Positions 1-6,649 of a DNA stretch of 6,709 nucleotides are shown in pieces. The DNA comes from Flavobacteriaceae bacterium (GTDB lineage Bacteria; Bacteroidota; Bacteroidia; Flavobacteriales; Flavobacteriaceae). The notes below the pieces were generated by a model. That model saw only the letters and a program-made list of their open reading frames with translations. It was not told where the DNA came from and ran no database searches. Numbering within the stretch: the stretch's first letter is position 1; each line of letters starts with the position of its first letter. Location of the stretch: positions 1 through 6,709 of the forward strand of contig DOIV01000016.1 in assembly GCA_003511845.1 (NCBI GenBank), given 5' to 3'. Position numbers and translations under genes: made by a program.

Positions 1-1610
1 GAATTTTTTGTGTAGGATAAAATAAAATTCCGTTCTTGAGAAGTGGGTAATTGATAGTATTTCGGATTGCCATTATAATAGGCTTGTTTAGAATATTTTA
101 CTAAATTTAATACAGATACTGAAGGTGAAAGTTCTGGTATTTCATCAATAACATCATTGAGCTTGTCCATCCGTTTAAGCGTAGAAAGCTTCATAACCCC
201 TTTTTTGCGTTTGGTGTCAATTAATATTTCTAATGGCATAATACCACCAAATTCTTTTTCAAAAAACACAATGTCTTTAAAGAAATTTTTTCCTTTTGGC
301 ATGTCTTCTATAACACTACCAGAAACGCGAATCATATAAACGCCAATAATACTACTTACCAAGAGTACTATTGAAATAATATAAACAGTAATACGTTTGT
401 TACGCACTATGTTTTCCATCCAATCTATAATTTTTTCTACCCACCGTTTTTCAAGATGTTTTAAATGTTTCTCTTTTGGTTTTGGTAAAAAACTATAAAT
501 TATAGGGATAATTAATAATGATAAAATGAATATTACTAAAATATTAATTGAAGCAATAACACCAAATTCATTTAACAACTTACTTTCTGTAAAAATAAAA
601 GTTGCAAAACCTGAGGCAGTAGTTACATTTGCCATTAATGTAGTGTTGCCAATTTTAGAAATTACACGCTGTAAAGATTTAGCTTGATTGCCATGTTTTT
701 TAACTTCTTGCTGATACTTGTTGATTAAAAAGATACAATTAGGTACACCAATAACGATAATTAATGGTGGGATTAATGCTGTTAAAACAGTGATTTCATA
801 TTGAAATAACCCTATAAAACCAAAAGCCCATATTACACCAATAGAGACTACAAACATGGTGATTAAAGTTGCTCTATGTGAGCGAAAAAAGAAAAAGAAA
901 ATTAAGGAGGTTACAAATAATGCTAAACCTAAAAAAATACCAATTTCATCATTGAGGCTTTTTGAATTCATTGTTCTGATATAAGGCATACCAGAAATTT
1001 TTACATCAATAGCATTATTTTTTTCAAAACTTTCAATTGCAGGTTTTAATGTTTTTAAAATAAATTTGTTTCGTTCAGCAGTATTTACAATGTCTTTATT
1101 AATATAAATGATGGTACGGAGCGTTCCTGTTTTTTTATTGAATAAAAAATTATCAAAAAAAGGTAAATTATTAAAGAGGTCTTTTTTTATTTTTTGAATT
1201 TCTTCATCACTTTTCGGTTCACTTTCAAAAAGAGGGGCCACTTTAAAGCGTTCGTTTTCTGTGTCTTTATACAGTTTTTTGATATCGCCTACTGAAACTG
1301 TAAAATCCACCAAAGGCAAAGAATCTAATTGACGGGATAAAGCATTCCAATTGTTAAATTTTTTTGCAGTATAAATAGTAGAGTCGTTAGTAGCAAGGAT
1401 AATTAAATTGCCTTCGTTCCCAAAAATGTCTAAAAATTTATTGTACTCTAAGTTTACTTCATGATTTTTGGGTAGTAAATTAGCTTCAGTATATGACATG
1501 CGTATATACTGCATCTGTGATGCTAAAAAGAAAGTAATTATTGCAAGAGCTATTAAAATAGGAATTCGTCCTTTGATAATAAAACGAGATATATACGTCC
1601 AGAAATTCAT
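1..1610 (-). CDS. RND-superfamily (MMPL/patched-like) transporter, C-terminus cut by window edge
   Basis: The minus-strand frame opens at the ATG at 1610-1608 and stays open for 536 codons to the left edge, so the C-terminal part lies outside. An in-frame stop lies a few codons upstream and no other start is available. The visible layout is half an RND permease: membrane segment 1 at about residues 14-32, a soluble periplasmic loop at about 33-220, a cluster of five hydrophobic segments (about 222-242, 246-270, 272-297, 320-340 and 347-374), a basic cytoplasmic linker, segment 7 at about 407-427, then the start of the second periplasmic loop. The segment-5/6 stretch (GNTTLMANVTTASGFATF followed by EFGVIASINI) resembles the MMPL/sterol-sensing pattern. 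RND permeases export lipids, drugs or other hydrophobic molecules using proton motive force. The substrate here is unknown. Segment 4 reads IGVPNCIFLINKY and lacks the usual Asp. The gene follows the DUF5686 gene by 67 bases with no visible terminator, so the two are probably co-transcribed. Similar proteins are, from memory, roughly 750-800 residues long. Confidence 0.88.
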   Translation of the reverse strand, partial: MNFWTYISRFIIKGRIPILIALAIITFFLASQMQYIRMSYTEANLLPKNHEVNLEYNKFLDIFGNEGNLIILATNDSTIYTAKKFNNWNALSRQLDSLPLVDFTVSVGDIKKLYKDTENERFKVAPLFESEPKSDEEIQKIKKDLFNNLPFFDNFLFNKKTGTLRTIIYINKDIVNTAERNKFILKTLKPAIESFEKNNAIDVKISGMPYIRTMNSKSLNDEIGIFLGLALFVTSLIFFFFFRSHRATLITMFVVSIGVIWAFGFIGLFQYEITVLTALIPPLIIVIGVPNCIFLINKYQQEVKKHGNQAKSLQRVISKIGNTTLMANVTTASGFATFIFTESKLLNEFGVIASINILVIFILSLLIIPIIYSFLPKPKEKHLKHLEKRWVEKIIDWMENIVRNKRITVYIISIVLLVSSIIGVYMIRVSGSVIEDMPKGKNFFKDIVFFEKEFGGIMPLEILIDTKRKKGVMKLSTLKRMDKLNDVIDEIPELSPSVSVLNLVKYSKQAYYNGNPKYYQLPTSQERNFILSYTKN

Positions 1611-1677
1611 TAAAGCAATTGTGAATTTATATTATGGGTAAAGTTACTAAATAATTGAGTTTAATTAGAATTTAGCT
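1611..1677 (-). other. Short intergenic gap between the DUF5686 and RND genes
   Basis: These 67 A/T-rich bases separate the stop of the DUF5686 gene from the transporter start. I see no GC-rich hairpin with a T-run and no full TAnnTTTG box. The nearest is TAACTTTA on the minus strand, which lacks the final G and has no evident upstream TTG. The absence of a terminator favours read-through from the upstream gene, but a weak internal promoter cannot be excluded. Confidence 0.5.
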
Positions 1678-4194
1678 TTAGAAACCTAAACTTAATACGT
1701 AAGTTAGTTTTACAGCTAAATTATCAGAAAATTTCGGATTACTATATGAGCCATATCTATAAAAAGAACTGAGCCCAAAACCTCTAAAGAGATGATTCAA
1801 AACAAACCCTGATTCTAAATAACCTTCATTCATTTTTTTAAAGCTAACCCCTGTGTGTTGATAAGAATTGTCTATGGTGCCGATTGCAAACCGAGAGATA
1901 AAACTCAAACGAGGTCTAAATTTTTCACTTATTTCAAAACGATTAAAGTTATAACGAGCTTGAAAAGAAACGTACCTGTCAGAAATAAATTCATTAAAAG
2001 CCATAGTTTCAAAGGTGTTTGTACCTGCAAAATTTATACGTTTTCGCCAAGGATTATTAAAAGAATAATTAGGTGTTGCATTGTACAAATGTGTCAATGG
2101 TGCGTCGCCACTTATATAACCCCCTTGAATTAAAAAACTAGTTGAGCTTTTGTTTAAAAATTTTATTTGATGTTCAAACTTTAAATTAAACTGATTGAAA
2201 CTAAAGTCGCCATCCATTACATTGTCAAAACTTTTGGTGAATTGAGCAGTGATTTTTGGAAAGCCTTTTTTAATAGGAAACTTTCCAATAGGAGTATTCA
2301 TATATTTGCTATAAGGCGTCCATTTTAATGCAAAAGTTGCTGTTGCTAAATTGTAATTGGAATGAGTCAAGCTATTTGAAACAAACTGATAATCGAATAG
2401 AGGATTATATTTCCCTAGTTTTAACTCTGTTTTAGTTTCTAAGTTAGGAAAGATATCATGTTCTAAATTGACGTTATATGTTTTGTAACTGTAAAATTGT
2501 CCGATATTTAAATTTCTTGGATTGATTAAAGAAAAAGAGGTTTCATCAAATAAGAAATCTATCTTAGCAGCCTCTTGAATATCATCAGTATACCCAATAC
2601 CAAACCATGAGTTATTATCTTTACTCAACCTAATAAAGCCAGCTAAATGGTATTTTATTTTCTTATCTTTAAAACCATAGGCGGCATAGCTTTCTAATTT
2701 AAATTTTTTAGCAAATTTCGGATTGGTGATGCCACCAAAACCTAATCGAAAACCTTCATGATTGTTGAAATTAATCAATTGACTTAAATCAAAATCAAAG
2801 TACTTTGTTGGAAAATAACCTTTTAAAATTTTTCTAGCTGAGTTTAGTTTTCTTTCTGCTCCTTCAGCTTCTGAAATACTATCTAAAAACTTGTAAGTAT
2901 TTAATCCGCGTTTGGTAATAGTATATATTCGGTATTTGTTCCAATATTCTTCACTTCTATTTGATACATTATCATCAATTCTTATGGTTGAAGCAGAATT
3001 GATAACTTTTACAGGTTTGTTAATTTCAATATTAAAATTTTTACTTTTTGAAATTAAATAGGTAGCGTCTGTTAAGTCTTTTTGTTTGGTGTTTACAATA
3101 GAGTCATTTTTTGGTTGATTTCCTTCAAATTTTATAGTGTTACCAAAAATATTTACATTTTCTTTTTTCTTTCCTTTTAAGACGGTTATTGTTGTTTCAT
3201 CAGGAAACCAAATTTTATTTTCAGGATAATAAATAAAATTTTGTTCAGCTTTTATAGTCACAATACCTCTTATTTCTGCTATCGCTTTTTCTAAGGCATA
3301 ACTTTTTGAGTGAATAAATAAAAGACCTTCTAATCCTAACTCTTTCTTTTTCTTTTTAAATTTATAATGAATCATATAGGCAGGTCCTTGTGCATTATAA
3401 ACAGTGTCAAGTATTTTATAATTGTATTTTTTTAATGCGTTTTTTGCTAAAGGATTTACATAATTAGTACCCAATAAAGTATAAACATCATCGTAAAAAG
3501 AAAAACTTTCAATATCTAAAGCTATAAATTCATAAACAGGATTTTTAAAACCCGCCATTCTAGAAGCTAAGATAGTTTCTTTTTTATTTTTACCTCTGTG
3601 AAAAGAGTGTTCTGCAATTTTTTCGGTAATGTATAAATGATGTTTGTCAATCTGTTTTTTAAACTTATAATTTGAAGAATCTAGTTTTTTAAATACGAGT
3701 GTGTTATTTTTTTTAACAAAGACTGAGTCTATTGTTCCTTTGATAGAGTCAGGGTTAGCAGTAACTAATAGTTTGTTGTACAATGTGTACTTAAAAGAAT
3801 TTAATGCTTTTAAACTATTATTTTTGTCTCTGTTTTTTATGGCGTTTCTGACGATTTGTAATGCAGGGTTCTCTTTGGCAATTACCACAACTTCTTGTAA
3901 ACTTTCATTACTTGGTTCTAAATATATCGTAATGTATTTTTTATGATTTTCTAAAGTTATTTTTCGTGTTTTATAACCAATGTAGGAAACCGTTAATTCA
4001 GTAATACTTTTTTTAGAAACAATATTGAATTTACCTTTGGTATCTGTAAATTCACCAATACCTGTATCGGTTATAACGGTTGCAAAGGGTAGAGGGGCTT
4101 TAGTGTCTTTATCTTTAATAATACCAGATAAGTTGGTTTGTCCTAATAATAGAATCGGAAAAAACAGAACAATAAAAGCACCAATTATTTTCAT
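1678..4194 (-). CDS. CarboxypepD_reg-like / DUF5686 outer-membrane beta-barrel protein
   Basis: This encodes an 838-residue predicted outer-membrane protein of unknown function. I place the start at the ATG at 4194-4192 because it gives a clean signal peptide (MKIIGAFIVLFFPILLLGQ; probable cleavage near residue 18-19). The frame runs upstream only to a TTG at 4215, which would put seven polar or charged residues in front of it. Residues about 20-93 form a carboxypeptidase-regulatory-like beta-sandwich (LSGIIKDKDTKAPLPFATV, then EFTDTKGKF and VSYIGYKT). A linker LQEVVVIAKENPALQIV (99-115) leads into the DUF5686 region. From about residue 478 (NHEGFRLGFGG) the protein becomes a series of alternating amphipathic strands typical of a barrel. 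It ends in LSLGF, and a terminal Phe is the usual recognition signal for outer-membrane barrel assembly. It has no TonB plug domain, so it is not a SusC-type receptor. The family is common in Bacteroidota. The adjacent downstream RND transporter suggests a shared envelope role, but this is inferred from position only. Confidence 0.88.
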   Translation of the reverse strand: MKIIGAFIVLFFPILLLGQTNLSGIIKDKDTKAPLPFATVITDTGIGEFTDTKGKFNIVSKKSITELTVSYIGYKTRKITLENHKKYITIYLEPSNESLQEVVVIAKENPALQIVRNAIKNRDKNNSLKALNSFKYTLYNKLLVTANPDSIKGTIDSVFVKKNNTLVFKKLDSSNYKFKKQIDKHHLYITEKIAEHSFHRGKNKKETILASRMAGFKNPVYEFIALDIESFSFYDDVYTLLGTNYVNPLAKNALKKYNYKILDTVYNAQGPAYMIHYKFKKKKKELGLEGLLFIHSKSYALEKAIAEIRGIVTIKAEQNFIYYPENKIWFPDETTITVLKGKKKENVNIFGNTIKFEGNQPKNDSIVNTKQKDLTDATYLISKSKNFNIEINKPVKVINSASTIRIDDNVSNRSEEYWNKYRIYTITKRGLNTYKFLDSISEAEGAERKLNSARKILKGYFPTKYFDFDLSQLINFNNHEGFRLGFGGITNPKFAKKFKLESYAAYGFKDKKIKYHLAGFIRLSKDNNSWFGIGYTDDIQEAAKIDFLFDETSFSLINPRNLNIGQFYSYKTYNVNLEHDIFPNLETKTELKLGKYNPLFDYQFVSNSLTHSNYNLATATFALKWTPYSKYMNTPIGKFPIKKGFPKITAQFTKSFDNVMDGDFSFNQFNLKFEHQIKFLNKSSTSFLIQGGYISGDAPLTHLYNATPNYSFNNPWRKRINFAGTNTFETMAFNEFISDRYVSFQARYNFNRFEISEKFRPRLSFISRFAIGTIDNSYQHTGVSFKKMNEGYLESGFVLNHLFRGFGLSSFYRYGSYSNPKFSDNLAVKLTYVLSLGF

Positions 4195-4277
4195 TATATA
4201 TTTTTCGTAAGCCAAAGAAAGAGAAAAAATAATAAGAAGTTTTAATTGCTAAATATTTTAACAAAAGTTTATTATTT

Positions 4278-4374
4278 AACCTCACCATAAATTGCAAAAA
4301 AGCAATTTCGACCTCTCCAAGGATAGGTAAAATCGGAAACCTCTAGGCAAAGCCTAGGGAAATCATTTTCGATT
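4278..4374 (-). repeat. Cluster of three stem-loops between frr and the DUF5686 gene (possible dispersed palindromic repeat or untranslated mRNA end)
   Basis: Three inverted repeats lie back to back. (1) 4343-4348 CTAGGC pairs with 4352-4357 GCCTAG around a 3-base loop. It extends by two more pairs past a bulged base, and an outer AATCG/CGATT stem (4331-4335 with 4370-4374) encloses it. (2) ACCTCTCC at 4311-4318 pairs with GGATAGGT at 4321-4328, with one mismatch and a 2-base loop. (3) AAATTGC at 4289-4295 pairs with GCAATTT at 4302-4308 around six A residues. On the minus strand the pentamer GAGGT occurs three times, at about 28-32 base spacing. The element begins at the frr stop codon. It may end or stabilise the pyrH-frr mRNA, or be one copy of a mobile or dispersed intergenic repeat. 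The hairpins are visible directly; copy number cannot be judged from one window. Confidence 0.55.
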
Positions 4375-4927
4375 AAATAGTCATAATTTCTATTTCTTTT
4401 TTGTCAAATAAATCATCAATAATTTTAATGTATTTATTGGTCAAGTCTTGAATGTCACTTTCGGCATTTTTTTCAAGATCTTCAGAAATATCTAATTTTT
4501 TAATATCATTATTAGCATCCTTTCTAGCATTTCTTACACTAACTTTATCAGATTCAGCTTCAGATTTGGCTTGTTTAGCAAGTTCTTTTCTTCTTTCTTC
4601 TGTTAAAGCAGGTACATTGATGATTATTGATTCGCCGTTATTCATAGGGTTAAAACCGATATTAGCAATCATAATTGCTTTTTCAATTTCTTGCAACATT
4701 GGTTTTTCCCAAGGTTGAATAGTAATTGTTCTAGCATCTGGAGTATTTACATTAGCGACTTGAGCTAAAGGCGTTTGTGAACCATAATAATCAACCATAA
4801 CATTTTTTAGCATAGCAGGTGATGCTTTGCCAGCTCTAATATTTGACAATTCTCTTTTTAAATGCTCTAGAGCATTTTCCATTTGTTCTTTTGCCGTGTC
4901 AATGATAAATTGTAATTCTTCGTTCAT
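4373..4927 (-). CDS. frr: Ribosome recycling factor
   Basis: RRF, together with EF-G, splits the post-termination ribosome and frees the mRNA and tRNA in the cytoplasm. The 184-residue length is normal for the family. Domain I (a three-helix bundle) is formed by residues about 1-30 and 105-184. Domain II (a small beta-sandwich) lies between. Recognisable family motifs are RELSNIRAGKASPAML (25-40), VDYYGSQTPLAQVANV (45-60), PWEKPMLQEIEKAI (72-85), LTEERRKEL (108-116) and VRNARKDAN (131-139). Arg132 in the last one corresponds to the conserved Arg of the E. coli protein needed for 50S binding. The C-terminal KKEIEIMTI parallels the usual short helical end. The start is ATG, only 26 bases after the pyrH stop, with no promoter or terminator in that gap, so it should be co-transcribed with pyrH. 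The pyrH-frr order is widely conserved. Confidence 0.98.
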   Translation of the reverse strand: MNEELQFIIDTAKEQMENALEHLKRELSNIRAGKASPAMLKNVMVDYYGSQTPLAQVANVNTPDARTITIQPWEKPMLQEIEKAIMIANIGFNPMNNGESIIINVPALTEERRKELAKQAKSEAESDKVSVRNARKDANNDIKKLDISEDLEKNAESDIQDLTNKYIKIIDDLFDKKEIEIMTI

Positions 4928-4953
4928 GATTACTATATTTTTAATAATAAAAC

Positions 4954-5661
4954 TTATATATCAACTTTTGTTCCAATCTTTTCACCAGATAATAATTTTA
5001 TTAAATTACCTGTTGTATTCATGTCAAAAACAATGATAGGTAATTCATTTTCTTCACTTAAGGTAAAGGCAGTGGTATCCATAATTTTTAGACCCTTTGC
5101 CAATACGTCTTTAAAAGTAATGTTTTCAAATTTAGTAGCCGTAACATCTTTTTCAGGATCAGAAGTGTAAATACCATCAACACGTGTGCCTTTTAGAATA
5201 ACATCTGCATTAACTTCAATAGCTCTCAATACTGCAGCAGTATCTGTTGTGAAATATGGGTTGCCAGTGCCACCACCAAAGATGACTACCCTACCTTTTT
5301 CTAGATGACGTACAGCTCTTCGTTTGATAAAAGGTTCTGCGACTTGTTCCATTTTTATAGCAGTTAGAAGACGAGTTTGGATGTCAGCAGTTTCAAGTGC
5401 ACTTTGTAAAGCCAGTCCGTTTATTGCAGTAGCTAACATACCCATATAATCTGCCTGAACTCTGTCCATACCATTACTTGCTCCAGCTAGACCTCTAAAG
5501 ATATTGCCACCTCCAATTACAATAGCGACTTCAATACCCTTAGCTACTACTTCTTTAATTTCTTGAGCATATTCAGCCAATCTTTTTGGATCTATACCAT
5601 ATTGACGATCGCCCATTAAAGCTTCACCACTTAATTTTAATAAAATTCTTTTATACTGCAT
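4954..5661 (-). CDS. pyrH: UMP kinase (uridylate kinase)
   Basis: The enzyme phosphorylates UMP to UDP with ATP in pyrimidine nucleotide synthesis. It is a hexameric amino-acid-kinase-fold protein, and bacterial members are typically activated by GTP and inhibited by UTP. With the start at the ATG at 5661-5659 the protein has 235 residues, the usual size, and begins [17 protein letters not shown]. Visible motifs are KLSGEAL (9-15, phosphate binding), GGGNIFRG (50-57), [15 protein letters not shown] (71-85, UMP-binding region), [15 protein letters not shown] (129-143, acceptor and ATP site), [13 protein letters not shown] (157-169) and MDTTAF (194-199). The frame extends 18 codons further upstream to a TTG at 5715. 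That extension lacks conservation-like features and its TTG sits inside the promoter -7 box, so it would not be on the mRNA. Expression is probably from that promoter, together with frr. Confidence 0.98.
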   Translation of the reverse strand: MQYKRILLKLSGEALMGDRQYGIDPKRLAEYAQEIKEVVAKGIEVAIVIGGGNIFRGLAGASNGMDRVQADYMGMLATAINGLALQSALETADIQTRLLTAIKMEQVAEPFIKRRAVRHLEKGRVVIFGGGTGNPYFTTDTAAVLRAIEVNADVILKGTRVDGIYTSDPEKDVTATKFENITFKDVLAKGLKIMDTTAFTLSEENELPIIVFDMNTTGNLIKLLSGEKIGTKVDI

Positions 5662-5712
5662 TGCGTTTTTTTGTAAGTTATGATTCCTGCATTTTATAGG
5701 AACAAGGTTTGA

Positions 5713-5720
5713 CAAATATA
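5713..5720 (-). promoter_or_regulatory. Putative Bacteroidota-type promoter -7 box for pyrH-frr
   Basis: The minus strand reads TATATTTG here, a perfect match to the TAnnTTTG element of Bacteroidota housekeeping promoters. It lies 51 bases upstream of the pyrH ATG and just downstream of the tsf terminator, as expected for a promoter starting a new unit. Transcription would begin near 5705-5708, leaving a leader of about 45 bases. The expected -33 TTG is not clear: that position falls on the T-run of the terminator. Confidence 0.6.
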
Positions 5721-5735
5721 CGAATTTCGACCATA

Positions 5736-5765
5736 AAAAAAACCTGTCAATGGACAGGTTTTTTT
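5736..5765 (-). terminator. Intrinsic terminator after tsf
   Basis: AACCTGTC (5741-5748) pairs with GACAGGTT (5753-5760) around a 4-base loop. Flanking A-run and T-run bases extend the stem to 13 pairs. On the minus strand the hairpin is followed by at least six U residues, the classical rho-independent form. It begins 20 bases after the tsf stop codon and should end the rpsB-tsf transcript. The structure is symmetric and could also act on the plus strand, but no plus-strand gene needs it. Confidence 0.9.
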
Positions 5766-5784
5766 AAATTATTTGAATGAGTAT

Positions 5785-6606
5785 TTATCCTAAAGCAACT
5801 CTAGAAAAACTAGTAACAGTTACATCACCTAATGTTTTTACATATTGGGCAACGCTTTGTTTGCTATCTTTAATAAAAGCTTGATTTACTAAGGTATTAT
5901 CTTTAAAGAAACGTTTAAGTTTACCTTTAGCAATATTATCTAACATAGCTTCTGGCTTGCCTTCTTGACGTAATTGATCTTTTGCAATTTCAATTTCTTT
6001 TTCTATAGTTGCAGAATCTACACCATTTTCATCTAAAGCAATAGGATTCATAGCTGCGGCTTGCATAGCTACATCTTTTGCAACAACATCAGCACCTTCA
6101 TTTGCACTAGATAAACCAACTAAAGTAGCAATTTTATTACCAGCATGTATGTAAGAACCTACAAATGGAGCTTCAATTTTATCAAAAGCTTTAATTTCTA
6201 ATTTTTCTCCAATAACACCAGTTTGCTCAATTAATTTTTCAGCAACGGTCATTCCGTCAAAATCAGCAGCTAAGAATTCTTCTTTAGAAGATTGATTCAA
6301 AGCAACTTCAGCAAATTTATGTGCCAGATTTACAAAATCTTCGTTTTTACCAACAAAGTCAGTTTCGCAACCTAAAACTATAGAAACACCTATAGTATTA
6401 CTTTCGTTAACTTTTGCAATTGCAGCACCTTCAGTTGACTCACGGTCAGCTCTTTTTGCAGCAACTTTTTGTCCTTTTTTACGTAATACTTCGATAGCTG
6501 TATCGAAATTTCCATCAGCTTCAACCAATGCATTCTTACAATCCATCATTCCTGCACCAGTAGCTTTTCTTAATCTATTTACTTCTGCGGCTGTTATTTT
6601 TGCCAT
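5785..6606 (-). CDS. tsf: Translation elongation factor Ts
   Basis: EF-Ts is the guanine-nucleotide exchange factor that regenerates EF-Tu-GTP. The 273-residue protein starts at an ATG (6606-6604) with MAKITAAEVNRLRKATGAGM, the N-terminal UBA-like domain (about residues 4-43) that contacts EF-Tu. The ALVEADGNFDTAIEVLRKKG stretch (26-45) is characteristic. The exchange motif CETDFVGKN (80-88) carries the TDF triplet that enters the EF-Tu nucleotide-site region. The dimerisation/core part shows GEKLEIKAF (133-141), HAGNKIATLV (154-163) and AMQAAAMNP (180-188). The C-terminal part, with EGKPEAMLDNIAKGKLKRFF (215-234), reaches a final RVALG. It lacks the longer coiled-coil insert that I recall from some Flavobacterium EF-Ts proteins (about 320 residues). 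It follows rpsB by 43 bases, and a strong terminator follows it. Confidence 0.98.
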   Translation of the reverse strand: MAKITAAEVNRLRKATGAGMMDCKNALVEADGNFDTAIEVLRKKGQKVAAKRADRESTEGAAIAKVNESNTIGVSIVLGCETDFVGKNEDFVNLAHKFAEVALNQSSKEEFLAADFDGMTVAEKLIEQTGVIGEKLEIKAFDKIEAPFVGSYIHAGNKIATLVGLSSANEGADVVAKDVAMQAAAMNPIALDENGVDSATIEKEIEIAKDQLRQEGKPEAMLDNIAKGKLKRFFKDNTLVNQAFIKDSKQSVAQYVKTLGDVTVTSFSRVALG

Positions 6607-6649
6607 ATCATTATCTATTTAACTCGATTGAACGAGCGTATTATTATAT

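Noticed and set aside
157..339. A 60-codon plus-strand frame near the left edge
   Set aside because: It lies antisense to the RND transporter frame, which is open for 536 codons and has a clear membrane topology.
3340..3365. A-rich Lys-codon run in the DUF5686 gene as a programmed frameshift site
   Set aside because: No X-XXY-YYZ heptamer is in the correct phase, and the frame continues normally for several hundred residues with expected family motifs.
1678..4194. Possible SusC/TonB-dependent receptor, because it starts with a CarboxypepD_reg-like domain
   Set aside because: No TonB plug domain follows the beta-sandwich. The middle and barrel match the DUF5686 pattern instead, and the length is short for SusC.
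4195..4215. A seven-codon extension of the DUF5686 protein from a TTG start
   Set aside because: It would put polar and charged residues before a typical signal peptide. The ATG at 4194 gives a normal signal sequence.
4115..4297. A 60-codon minus-strand frame overlapping the start of the DUF5686 gene
   Set aside because: It overlaps the real gene in another frame, crosses the palindrome region and shows no recognisable domain, so it is a chance frame.
4452..4718. An 88-codon plus-strand frame within frr
   Set aside because: It is antisense to a well-supported conserved gene. Its Ser/Leu-rich composition is what the reverse complement of an RRF gene gives.
5662..5715. An 18-codon N-terminal extension of pyrH from a TTG start
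   Set aside because: The TTG lies inside the TATATTTG promoter box, upstream of the likely transcription start. The ATG at 5661 gives the standard 235-residue protein with the usual N-terminal motif spacing.
6622..6637. A small hairpin (CTCG/CGAG) between rpsB and tsf as a terminator
   Set aside because: The stem is only four to five pairs and no T-run follows on the minus strand. The 43-base gap fits an operon.
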